Below, one piece after another: positions 1 to 13,400 of a DNA stretch of 64,000 nt; within the stretch, counting starts at the first letter, position 1, and each line of letters opens with the position of its first letter. The notes under the pieces are model-generated. The model saw nothing but the letters and a program-made list of their open reading frames with translations. It was not told the origin of the DNA and made no database searches. A program made the position numbers and the translations under genes. The stretch comes from Fragum whitleyi (lineage: Eukaryota > Mollusca > Bivalvia > Cardiida > Cardiidae): positions 31,633,056-31,697,055 of the forward strand of contig OX411556.1 of the NCBI GenBank assembly GCA_948146395.1. Direction: 5' to 3'.

Positions 1-9
1 TGTACTGAC
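1..9 (-). CDS. Possible start of the next exon of the galaxin-like gene
   Basis: On the minus strand a pyrimidine-rich acceptor (TCCCTTTTGTAG) ends at position 10. The preceding exon ends in phase 0, so coding could resume at position 9 and leave the window after three codons. Only the acceptor is visible, so this is a weak inference. Confidence 0.25.
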
Positions 10-420
10 CTACAAAAGGGATTGTGAATCTGCAGACAAGCCTAGCAATGTTCCTCAGATATTGGGCAAGCAAAATATCATTGTCTGCATCCATTACAAA
101 TCGGGCCTCCCTGGTCTCAAAATTTGAGATTGGATCACTAGTCTATATTAATTCTGAATGCTTTTACCTAGGGACATCATTATTTCATATTCACACTCAT
201 CAGATTATGGGCTTTCAACCAGGGACCAAGGTCCTTGATGATTTGACTTTGACCATGGCTTTTTTTAGAATTAGAAAAACTTTAACCAAAAACTTTAACC
301 AAACATTTTAACCTTGCATATATTTTCTGAATGCCTTTACCTCATTAAACCTCATATCAACATTCATTGGGTGATATGATGCATCTTTGCATATAATGCA
401 ACCCAAAATATACGACTTAC

Positions 421-1472
421 CTTCTTGTAATCCTTTATTTCATGGAAGAGCCTCTCAACGATGTACAACGTCAGGTGAAGAATCCTCCTTTCTGACACGA
501 TCTGCATCTTGGCATATAATACACCCCAAAGCTCAATTTCCCTCTCTTCTCCAGTATTATTTTTGGTACATACATAGGTACTAAAAACCTTCGTGTACAC
601 AGTTGCTCTATTATCCTGTAAGATACAAAATGTTTCAAGGTCTAATGTAAGGCTTTGAACTATCGGGACTTCGATGGTTTCTTGACATTTGGAATCGTCC
701 TTGTAGCTGTATCTCCAAATTTGTACTCCTTCTGATGTACTACTTGCAAGCTTAAGGTCGATTATTGCAAAGTCTTGAAGCTTTTTGACCCCTGGTAGAT
801 CATACTCGATACAAGGAGATATGATACTGCAATCCTCTTTAATTTCCATCTTCTTTCTTACATCCATAAGACAAGTATGACTTGAAACGTGTACTTCAAT
901 GTCGTTTTGCTGTACATCCTTTTTAGATATAGTCATCCTTGCATCAGAATTATCTAGCTCGACATGTAAAGTTTTCTTATTTAGGAAACACGACAGGTTG
1001 AAAGGATTGCCAAACATGTCCCTCCTGTTGCTCTGTTTATCACTTGGTGTTTGTGTAGATGAATCTTTCAAAATATTTTCAGTTAAGTTTTTTGTATTGA
1101 CTGCAATATCTTTAATTAAGTCCTCCATTCGCAACGTACATGTAATTGTACTATGGAGACTTTCACTGTAAGAATTTCTCTGTTGGCTGCAATGACTGAT
1201 ACTCATAGATTGAGATTGCAGTTCAATATTTTCAAATGTACAATCGGATTCAACGAATGTTGCTTCAATATTATCAATGTTTAATTCATCCAAATCAACA
1301 TCTAAAGGATAAGCTGAACAACCTTGGTCAGAGTTGTCATTTATGTACCTAAATACTTGATCTGAAGTTTGGGCGTTAGAAATTCTTTTCGGTTTATCTG
1401 ACATGTCCTTCTGTGGTGATTCTAAACATTGGTTTACACTGTGATTGGTTCTTTTATTTCTTTTTCGACAAA
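421..1472 (-). CDS. Cytoplasmic-tail exon of the galaxin-like membrane protein
   Basis: A 1052-nt exon, open throughout (350 codons after two leading bases). The acceptor TATATTTTCAG is just above 1472 and the donor AAG|GTAAGT starts at 420. It begins CRKRNKRTNHS, a basic cluster expected just inside a membrane and matching the TM exon before it. The rest is rich in Ser, Thr, Asp and Glu, with no domain I recognise. The last 50 codons contain a degenerate internal duplication: a segment reading LYAKM occurs once near 520 and again, past the donor, near 390. An ATG at 1404 (MSDKPKR) lies inside the exon. Because the frame stays open to the acceptor and joins the TM exon in phase, I do not take it as the start. 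A separate gene starting at 1404 is the alternative. Confidence 0.7.
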
Positions 1473-4400
1473 CTGAAAATATAAAGGTATTTTATAACGC
1501 TTTTTAACTGATTAACGTGACGAGTAACGTCAATAGATTTTTTCCTGGCGGATTCATCGATTGCGTTAAATTTCCAAAGTGATTTTTTTGGCAGATTTAA
1601 CGTAATGGTACTGATATCAAAACGTTGTTATATAAGTCACAGTAAAGTTTTTGGTGACATTCTTGTCTTTTTTGCATCAACAATAAAGTTTTAGGTGACA
1701 TTCTTGTCTTTTTTGCATCAACAACAACTCTATCGTTACACATGACTCCTCCACTCGATGAAAAAAGCTACAATAATACTATTCCTGCAAAACAAAACAA
1801 AAGAAAAAAAGACAAAAAACAAACAAGAATGGAAAGATGTTCCTTTAAAAACGTTCACCTGAGTTCGTAGATGAGATACCGGTAAGAACATAAAATCAAA
1901 CTTAAATTAACAATTTAGCAGCTTAGAAGACCTACTTGTTATTGATCGAAGGCTTTCTTCCTAACTCCAATATTTTAAGAATACTAAATATTCTGTAATT
2001 GACATAGATATACAAGAGAACCCCGATTGTCCTATATCGCTCACCTTTATCTCATTGACTCTTCCCTCTGTAAAATGAAATGCCTATTAAGATCATGTAA
2101 TGACCATTAAAGGCATTTTTAAGCAAAACGAATTTTTTTGTCTAAAAGCCTCCTAGTTTAGACAAGTTTCATGGTGGTTTCATGAACAGACAAACATGAA
2201 GAGGTGCTAACCAAAATGTAACCCTTAGAGCCGGAATGAAAAAGGTCATTCAGGCCTATTTCCCCATTTCTATTAAAGAGATGAAACAATTTTCAATAGG
2301 ATTCATCCATATGACTATGCAGACATGTTTTGTGAAATTGAATAAAAAAATCTGGCTCTTAGAGTGTAATCAAGAAAATTGTTAGGAAAAGGACTCATCC
2401 TTGTGACATGACAACCACTCTGACAAAGTTAAAGGAAGATGTGACTTCATTTGTGGTCACTAGACAGTAAAAAAGAACATTGTCAATAATGCCTCTTTTT
2501 CAGTGATATCCAAAGGACCCTTCCACATTTTGATACGTCGAAAGTGTTTATGTGATTCTTATACAAATGTTTATACACTCCTTATAGAATCTGCATGTCT
2601 TCATAACGCAACAAAGCTCAAAATCTTCAGACAAGGGTTCAATCCCCGGTTTAGGCAATTATCATTGCCGACATTTGTCTCCAAATATTGGATGGATAAT
2701 TGTTATCCTTACTAATTTATTCTTTGGGGAAACTTAAGTTAAATTAACTGCTGCTATAATAAACAAAATACCGCTTTTCAAACATTAATAATGTATACAA
2801 ATAAAGTTAATGAAATATATATATAAAATCGTCAAAGTATTCGAACAAATGTAATGACAGTGTGCATTGTGTCGGAAATGGAAGGGCGAACGACGGACTT
2901 GTGGTGGACTAAAAGCTCCCCTTAACCAGGTTGTGGTCAGGTGAGGTTAAACGAGAGATTCAAAATAGAAATCAAACGACCGGAGGTTATAAAAGTCAGC
3001 AGGTTTCAGACACAATTATAAATTGATACCTTTTTTAAGTTTTCAGGACTGAACTTTTAAATGTATGTATAAAAAATGAAATCTAATATGGCAAAAGACT
3101 TCAATACTCAAATAACTAATACGCTTAATAAACTCAAAATTGTTAAATGAATTTTGTTCAATCCATAACCTGGTAATTTCGGGTTTGATTCATCTGAATT
3201 AAAACAAATTATAGGATACTACAACGAAAATGACAAACACGATAACAAAAATTTATAGAGATTGGGAAATTGCTTTTTAAAACACTTTTTCTACAGTGGC
3301 CTTCATTACATATTGACAGTACATCTAAATATCTATTGGAAATAAGGCTCTTTGTTGATAGGTGTATAAATGTACAGATAGGTAGAAGAAGTATTTCAGT
3401 AATAACTTTGTACCTTTATCATATGCTGTTATCTCCCTTTGATACTTGTTCCATAAAGACGATCTAATCATATATTTCTACACGTGTAAGCTTACAAAAT
3501 AAGTACATCTCTCGAATTTACATATTTAAAAGATGACATGGTTATACTTTCACCTAAGAAAGCTCACTCTTACTGAAAAATAACATGACTAAGAATCGTT
3601 TGAACTATTTTTGTAATGACTTTCAAATTCTGACCTCAAAAATATCCTATATAATCAGCCTTAATCCACAAACCTTTTACCCACCTAATTACCCTTATTT
3701 AGGTGATTTCAATAAGTATGCCATTCTCAACACATTTTCACGAAAAAATTAAATTCACCATGACAAGGATTAATTTTAGAATACAGTTATACTTTTTGCA
3801 ACATTACAAGGGAAGTAAGCATGAAATTCTTGAATTATTGATTTTGCATTATCTACCTTTGACCAGGAAATAAATGAAAGGTCATAAACTAAAACACATC
3901 CTAGACTACAGTATGACAACAAAACAAGAAACCTATAATACCACAACAAAGAGCTAATTTTCAACATGTAGCAATAATTTGAACTGTTTTGGCCGTCAAG
4001 CATCTGGTGATGCTATGTGACAAATATGAAAGCTCTAGGTCTTACGGTTTGGGAGAAGAATATTTATTTAAGGTTTTGGCGGAAGTGAACACATTTCATA
4101 GTTGGGCTACCAAATCGTCGTAACTTAAGCTTGTCAAAGTTGAAGTAACGATAGTTTTTGGTTACCAATCTACGGTATAACGTTAAGTTATATATGTAGA
4201 CAATCTATAAAAGTGAGTAGATAAGGCAACAATAATGGATTATGCCACTTACCAACAGCGACACTCAACATGAAGCCGACCATTACAGCTCCAGTTAAGA
4301 TGGAAATTAAAGGTCCAACATTCAGACTTCCATCAGATTTCTCTGGGGACTCTGTGTTAGCATCCTTTGCCTCTAGATCAACATCTGGTACTTTGGTTTC

Positions 4401-7400
4401 GTACTTTTGAATGAATTCTGAGGTAGTAATCCCTAACATGAACCCATCTACATCTGAATTACATTAAGATAATTGTCATCACAAGTGTCGAAACCAAAGT
4501 CGAATAATTAACTTGTATAGTCTAACCGTGGTATTCGAAAACGCGGGAAAATGTGGTATAGCCAGGAGTAGGGGTGGTTTGAAATGAGATTTAACAAGCG
4601 TGAGATAACGGTACTTAATTATAAATGAAATCACCTATATACTGATAGAATAAAGAATCTCAACACGAAAAACACTATTTACTCCCTATCGATAATAAAT
4701 GCTTTTTGTCGTTTCAATTTTAGTTTTTCCTTTATGAAGTCGGTTTCAAAAGCATCTTACTTCTACGCTATGACACATGACGTTTACAGATGTTATTCAA
4801 GGATGGTAAAAATGCCAGTGGCTTTGCGTTTCTGTGATCTTCCAGTATAGTTAGAGACCGTTGCAGCAAAGATTCGTTGGTCCCAACTAACATATATTAA
4901 CTCGTCGAAAGTCTGTTTATAAACATTCGAATAGCATGGTTTACCTATAATAGGTAAGCTACGCAACATTATTAAATAAAGTTATCGCTTATTTCTAGGT
5001 CACATATTCACGGATGAATGCCACGAAGATCGTTCTCAGACTTCCACGGCATTGTCGAAATTTTACTTTCAGTATGAAATCACTACGATGTAACACGATT
5101 GGTCTATCGAAATGGTGACAAATTTCTCTGGAGAGGTGCGAAGGACACAATCGCCCCGATTCGCAGTGATACGGTCCAGAGTGAGCGGGCTGCTCTTATA
5201 TATAGCGAGACTCACACGAATCAACACGGACAACGGAGTAGCAAGTTTCTAAAAATAACCACAATATATCTTTGTTCTAAAAATAACTATGTGATATCAT
5301 AAAAAATATCATACGGGATGTTATCATACAGATATTGGTATAGTTATACAGTTAAAAACATCGTGAAATTGACATTCATCTCAATCAAAACCATTCTAAA
5401 TCACTCACTCAGCGCTCAATGCATTCATTCCAAACACTCACTAAAACCATTCAAAAACGTTCAAACCCATTTAAAAATATATAATCTACGACGTCGTTCA
5501 AAAAAAATATTGAAAGAGAAAAATCGCGATTTCACTGACATAATTCAAATTGCAAGCTTCTCATAGGTTCTTGAAGAAACAGGAAGCTATTTATAGAACT
5601 TGTATGTATATTTTATTAAAGGGAGGTAATCTTTATCGCCAATTGTGTTCATCCTGAACAAAATTTGCGATAAAGGGTTACCTCCCATTAATTTCACTCA
5701 AAACTCGCTCCACACACTCATTCAATTTCATTCCTAAATCATTCCATAATCATTCACCTTGTCAATTTCACGATGTTGTTAACTGTAAGATAAAATTAAG
5801 ATCGACCATCATCAGTGAATAAACTTATCTATGTAAACTTATCAACAATGTTCATTTATTCTTATATCATTCTCATTTTTTCACAGATATTCCTTTTGCA
5901 CAATCTTCGTTAGTGTGATATGATTTTTTACCTTCGTCTATTGACCGAGTTGAACGCAATATATTCACTTCAACGACTTGCCCAGAAATACAATAGTGCG
6001 TCGTAGGATTATATATCTTATCATCACAACATAGCTGCTCATCTAATGCACGAGCGTATCTCTTCGTTGTAATATCGCGGGCCTTGTTTATGAGAACCCC
6101 TCCACAGCATTGTGTGCGTCTTTGATTTGCTCTATGGACTTTTCCATTACAACACATGGCTCTTTTAACATTGTAAAGCTGTGCTGTATTTTTTGATCCA
6201 CATACTTTATCTAAAATAAAGAAATTTTTGAAAAAGAAATAGATAAAAACACATTCCAAAGACAAATGAGTCTGTGCGTGACATTTCCAATAATTTGAAA
6301 TGTTCGCGATGTTCAAACATTGAGAATCATAGACAGCCACAAACTATAGGGCCCTAAATAAGTCTACAGATACTTTGTGACCTTTTCTATCTACTAAGCG
6401 CATAGTGAAAACTGGTCAGGCTGAAATTGTTGGAAATCGCACGCACAGGCTCAAATAGTTTGTGTCCCTAGTATCCAACATTTTTTTTAAACCCGAAGGT
6501 CCGACCTTCATTTTGGCTTTAATATCTAAGAGATTAACATTCTGAAGAAAGTCACCCTTTTTTAAAAGAAAGGAGTACATGTACAAGAACTCGAATCTTT
6601 ACATGTAGGTAAGTTCTGTCCTGCGTTCAGCATGATAAAACGGTGGAAACAGCCTGTCAATTATACCCCGCTTTGCAAGCAAGTGTACCTGCAAAGCTGG
6701 GATAAATTTGAAAAACGTTAGTGCAGTTTTCTGTTCTTAAATACAGACCAGGTGCATGAAGATAGACGCGGCAGGCATATGATCACATTGCCATTGAATG
6801 AAAGATTTCTCCGTAATTTAGGCTAGCTTATGGTATTCGTCAAAGTAATGGAAAAAATTATCACCGATTTTTATTTGTAATATTATTTGTAAATGTACTG
6901 TAAAATAGAATAGCACTGATGTCTTACATCATAAAAAATGTGCCATTGAAAACAAATTTCAGATACATGTCGTTTTAAATTCAAGGGAACGAATCAATAT
7001 CAAATGTTCTCAAATTGAGCTTTTTCTTGACTATAGCTTCTAGAGAAATGAATGGATTTCAGTAAAACTTGGCTTCAATCTTCTCCACCATCAATAGATA
7101 TACAGATTTTGTTTTGAATATCACATACCTTTATAGGTATAGGTGTATTATCAAAAATAAGTTTGGAAATCTATATAAAAATAAAGATTTCAAAGCTCAC
7201 CTGACAAAAACCTATCTCTACTTATTCTTCACCATGACTTCATTTACAAATCCTGAGAAATTCTCAGATGGCTTCAGGGTATATTTTAACGATACTGGTT
7301 AAAGTATGAAACATAGTTACAGTTAAAAAATCGTGAAGTTGACAAGATGAATAAATTTGGATTGCTTTCCTAATGAACTGTAATGGGGGGGGGGGGGCGA

Positions 7401-10400
7401 GTTTTGGGTGAATTCAATGTCACTAATTTCGTCCGAGTTGCACGAAATTAATGATGAAATTAGTCCGAAATATTACGGAACTATTACGGTTCCACTACCT
7501 TAAGACAAATTACAAATCTGTAATGACAATAAAAGATTATCTATTAATCAAAAATAAAATCAAATAATTCGTTAGCCTTCGGTTATATAAGCGTTGGGAA
7601 CTTACAATCCTTCGCATCGATTTTAAGACTGGCTCTCCTTGGTTGAATTTTTTCTAACACGGAATGAAACACCTTTAAATTTTTCTTCAGTCTTAGACAG
7701 CTCTTCATCTGGAAAAAATAAGGGCTATTTATTTGAAGTAGGCCGATTTATTACTGCCTAAAATTGAAGGGGATTTGTTTACCTAGTCACCGACCGGTGC
7801 ACCGGTTACTCATGGGAAATTTATCAGCATGAAACTTACTAGTCATCAGATGGCGCTTTAATTAGAACAATCATCAAAAATATTTTGATAACTGCAATTA
7901 ATGCAATTTTAACGATCTATGAGTAGCAGTTTGGATTTTTGTGATGCCGAGATATAGAAAGAAGATTACTTAGATGAAGATATATTCATATTGGCCAGCG
8001 AAGAGGGAAATTCTCGCTGGATTGATGAAAGAATGATGGGGTTGCTTTTCTCGGACGAGAAAATGGCGGGACAACTGTTCGTTGTCGCTAGGCTGAAGAG
8101 AGGCGGACATTATGATGAATTGATTACTTACATGGAATCATTTATCTAGATTCTATTTGTTTTATTTTTGCAGGAAATGCAAAAGCAAAGGCTGATATGC
8201 GATTTCGATCCAAGTACGATTTCTTTCCTAATGCGATGCTATTTTAAGATTTGTAGAGTTATGAAAAATAAGAAATTTGTCCAATATCGAGACTTATTTG
8301 AACCCAACCTGGAATAAGTACTTTCGAAGGCCAGGGAGTTGTTTAATTTTTTGGCATTTCCATAATGATTGGTTGAAGAAACACCCATTGCAAGCAGACA
8401 TTTTTGAGAGTGTTGAAATTAAACCTATTTTTCAGGGTATATCAGATACTGCTTACAGGGCAGGACATCCTTGAGGAAGATGGTGGAGCCTTGATCATAT
8501 GGCCCTGGTTTATGACCTTCAGCTTTTACAGTTTTTAATTAATTTTATGAATATTCCTATCCAAAAGATCCATAATCTAATTGCTAACCACCAAGTCTGT
8601 TCTGTATGCCTTGCAGGTATGAACACATGAGCTCAATATTTAGAGTACCTTTTATAGATCTGCGGACTTCATGAGGTGCCGCCAGTCCCACCGACATGTC
8701 TGTGAAAAAATCATGCCGTTCACGATAGTTGCCAATGAATACTGGACCGACTGACCCATTGATTCTAGCCAAATACACATTGTGTACTATTGTTCTGTCT
8801 GGTGGAATTTTGTTTGGTCTGGTAAAAATAATACGTTTACCAGACCCCCTGTCCGGTAAACATAAGGGTATTCGTGAAGTCTGAACTGGCAAAGTGTCTC
8901 GTTTCTTTAATATTATCCTGGGAGCTATACAGCAGCTATGCAGTCAGAAATAGCAGCAAAACAAGACTGTTTAGTATGAATTGGTTGAAAAAGTACATCT
9001 GATATCTTTGTGAGATCAGGTAGAATTTTAGCACTTTCAAAAAATAATAGTAGAAAATAAAAATAAATAAATAGATAAATCTTTTAACCTTTTGCAATAC
9101 ATGCAGTGATTCTGCAGTGAAATGGTACACTTAATACAAAGCTTTGTTGGCTGAAACTGATTAGTCTGTCTTGAACATTGTGTTTACTTCAATAGATTAA
9201 AAAAAAAAACGTTAAAGGGAAAACCAAAAAAACAAAGAGAATGCTCTTCCTGTGTAATTGATCTCTCATTCTTTATACCCAATTTGATAAAAGAAAACAA
9301 CAACAACAACAACAACAAAAGAAAAAAAAAACAGATCAATATTTTTAACAGCTTTTGTGAAAAGCATCAGTATGGGGGTCTCACTTGAAGTCTGATTTAA
9401 TCGGGAATAGGGTGATGATTGTACTTGGACAACCAAGACAGTTATTTAAAATGGTGTAGTTTCATAATTAAGAATCATAGAAAAAGTAATAATACATATA
9501 TAACTTGACTCTGTTAAAATGCTTTTAACTTTGTTGCGTGTCCAATAAGCTCTTTTCTAAAAGTGGACCTGTAAAATCTCCCCATCGGAATCATGCAGTG
9601 AAGTTGCTTACACACTTTTATTCATTTCAGATGGCACTTTCAAGTGATTTACATGATGCTCAACAGATATTTCGATTAGAAAATATATCCAATCAAATGT
9701 TTTAGTTGCGTACTCTTTTTGCCTTGATATTTTGAAATTAATTATTGTTAATCATTTTTATTGCAGGAACTCCTTACAGCTTTAAGGCAGGCATTTGCAT
9801 GACATATTGTTAAAACCATTTTTCTAAGTCTATTTCAGATTATAAATTATCTAATGTTTATATCGATATCATTTCCTGGGCGCACTAGTGGGCTATGTAA
9901 TGTTTAAGATTTAAAGAGATGACTTGTGATATGAAAACATAAGAGAATGAATTGGGATAGACTGTTGCTATGAGTAGAAAATTATCTTTCATGACTTACA
10001 TGTAGTACGGTTAGTATTACATCTTAGATTGAATGCCCTATGTGAGGTAACATGGTATTGTCTTGGAAACAAATTGATTGGTGATGGTTTGCAATAGCAT
10101 TCCATTAATTTTAGTAGAATGAGTTTTGCAATAATAAACTCGTAATATGGATCATAATGATCAAATTGAATGAAGTTATTTAACAAACATACCACTTGAA
10201 GATAGTGGTGGTGAGGTAAGGGCAGATGAAGAACTGTCCAATGTGGTTTGACTTTGTTTTGTAACCAACCTTAATTTTCCAGGTATCTATTGTTCATGTT
10301 TTGTTACCAACCTTAATTTTCAAGGTATCTATTGTTCAGGTGGAGACTCAATGAAATGACGGTGAATACTGGTGGAATTTTGGGGCGAACATGGTTCGTG

Positions 10401-13400
10401 TGGCGGAAAATTCCAGAGGGATATCAATTTTATTAGGAATATTTTATAAATTGCTGAATATCTATATATTTTACCTAATTTTTGGCGGGAGAAGGAATAG
10501 GCTCAGGGCCGATCCATTGTATAGTATGGCTCTGTGATTGGACACTGAGCCAAGGGGGTTGAGAGTTTAGAGGTTATAGCTCAGTGATTGGATCGCTAAC
10601 GCTGGGCTGGTGAAACAGGGATAGGACCCTGTAGGTTGGAAAATAGATATAGCTCAGTGATTGGGTCCCTAACGCTGGGCTGGTGGAACAGGGATAGGAC
10701 CCTGTGGGACTACCCGGCCTGTGATTGGGTCCCTAACGCATGGCCACCTCCATGAGAGGAGAGTAACATCCATTGAGGGTTGGGTGGATGGAAATAAATA
10801 AATGGGGAGCCGGAGCCTAGTTCCTTACTAAAACTCTAATGATATCTCTCGGGGATTTTCTGCGACTCCATGCCCCATTCTGCCATACTATTATGTAATA
10901 ATTATTCATTAAAGCATTTGATACATATGTTGCTTGTTATGTAATAATAATTCATTAAAGCGTTTTTGATATATATGTTGCTTGTACTATTTTAGCCGTC
11001 ATGTAATAAACAAATGATAACACGAAAGTTTACAAACTAAAGCTACAATCATATCATACGTGATGACGCCGACAAACAGTTTATAACTTAAGCCTAGTTT
11101 ACATTTAGCTTACGGAGCCCATACGGCACCCGTATCTCGCCGAAGCCATAAAATCGTGCGGTGACATACGGTGCACGTGCGATCATCGCACGGACTTACG
11201 GGCACCGCAGACACCTGCGATCTCGTTTAAAAAAAAATGTTATACACATCTTTAAAAATCACAAGCCCGTAGCCTTGTGCGGACACCGCACGGATATCGC
11301 ACGATATCTTACCTATCAAACATAAAAAAATAAAACCCGCAGAATCGTGCAGTGACCGCACGGCATCCTCTCGGTATCCGTACGATGCCCGCACGATTAC
11401 CTTGCTATATCGCACGGGACCCGTATAGTCTCATCAAGGTATGTTCCCCCGCAAATATTTTTAAAAAATCGCACGGTCACCGTGCGGCATTGTGAACACA
11501 TACGCCGCAGACCATAGCTCTCTGCGATGTCCAAAAAATCGTAAGAAAAATAATTCAACTTGTCAATTTCACAATGTTCTTAACTGTATCGGCGATTCCT
11601 ATTGTCCATTAACTTTTGATAGAGTTGTGGACCGTTCATAGAAATATCAGTTGTCTGCTTAATTTCTCAGAAAATAATGTTTATTTTTAATCAAACGTTA
11701 CAGATCTGCAGCTAATAACAACGTTAAATTGACAGTATGAAAGATTTTGGAATGAATTTGGAATGAAATTAAATGAGTGTGTGGAGCAAGGTTTGAGTGA
11801 AATTTAAGGGAGGCAATCCAATATGGCTATTTTTGTTCAAGATGAATAAAATTAGCAATATTCATTACCCCCCTGGAATAAAATATACCCCCTTCACTGT
11901 TTTTGTGTCTTCGTGGACCAATCAGACACTTTAAAATACACACCAGCCAATAAAAAGGTAGAATATTTTGATAGATTTCAATTATGGTAACTGCGGACGC
12001 AAAGAGGGCATTTTAGGTCCAGATTTTAAATTGTCTGCAATTCATGTCTAATACAATAAAACTGAGCTTTGAGGTACTCAATTTCATATTTCGGTCAAAA
12101 AAAGAATTTCATAACGTAGAGTTGACGTCATCAAGGGGCCGACCCCTTTTTTAGGTACCAAAATCTATATTTGTCCATTTTTCCGGAAATAATCAACCGA
12201 TTTTTATCCCGAAAACGCCATTTGTTTCCAAAAAAGACGCCTGATGTTATGTTTTATTGATATGAAGATATAAGTGTAAGAAATGCAATTAAGTGTAGCG
12301 TTTTTAATGTTAATGCCTTCTGCGTTGCTGTTTTAGAGTACAGTCAATGAAAATATTGCCTTTTTTCTCGAAAATTTGTCCGGTGACCTATGCTGAAATT
12401 AAGATATGTTACTGCCAAACCATTCCGCTGAAGATTTTTGAAATAAAAACCATGTGTCTTCGGGTTATATTTCTTGTAAAATTCGATTCCGCGAAGGTAT
12501 CGCAAATCAAAGGATATTTCAACGTCGCGTCAAATGTTCACAAAAGCTGTCTTTTTAAATGGATAAAACTTAAGTGATTTTTTTATTTCTTAAAATCACA
12601 TTTAGATTTAATACTTCTGAATCCTACATTTTACAATAAACCTTAATTTCAACTATTTTTGATTATGTTATTGCACGGAGATTGGCGCCAAGTAAGCATA
12701 TTGCCGATGGTTATGGTGCGACGTCGAATTCGACGAAAAATGCACCAACAACTTCACAAAATCGAATTTAATAAAAAAAAATCTAACCCGAAAACATATA
12801 ATTTTAATTTGATTAATGCAAAGCATAATTTTTTGGCTACAATTTATTTACAAAAAATGAAATGAAAAAAGGAACGTCAAATCTTAAAATTCGCGAAATA
12901 GTAAGCGTTTAGGGCCTATTTTTCTATCTAAATATGCACAGAAATTAAACGAATAGCTCGGGCGTTCTTGGACACTCTAAATGAATCTTTTTTTTTAAAA
13001 AAAAATCGGCCGATAAATTCAGAAAATATTTGAAAATAATGATTTTGGCGGGTCGAAAAGGGGTTGGCCCCTTGATGACGTCACGGCGTCAAATGAACGA
13101 GCTTCAGACCAGTTCGCTAATTCACAACACTTAACTTTGGCATTCCTGCAATCTACTCATTGCACTATGTGGCTTTCTAGACCGCTTGAAGTGATTGCAA
13201 CCCATGCGAACGTTTAATTTTTACAAATATCAAATATCAAACATGGGATCATATTTGAAAAGAGATCAGTGTTCGTAAATACAAAAATGTTCTCATTCTC
13301 AACTAAAACTTTCCTCAAATTTCAAATTGAGATTAAAGCTGTAATTCTGTTGTAATATACATTGGTTAATTTGAACAAAATCTTACCTCTGTGGAAAAAA

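Noticed and set aside
24..311. 95-codon plus frame at the left edge
   Set aside because: No splice sites or protein character, and it opposes the minus-strand gene.
8584..8892. Segment considered as a further exon of the galaxin-like gene
   Set aside because: Including it forces the 7606-7708 exon into a frame with a stop before the donor.
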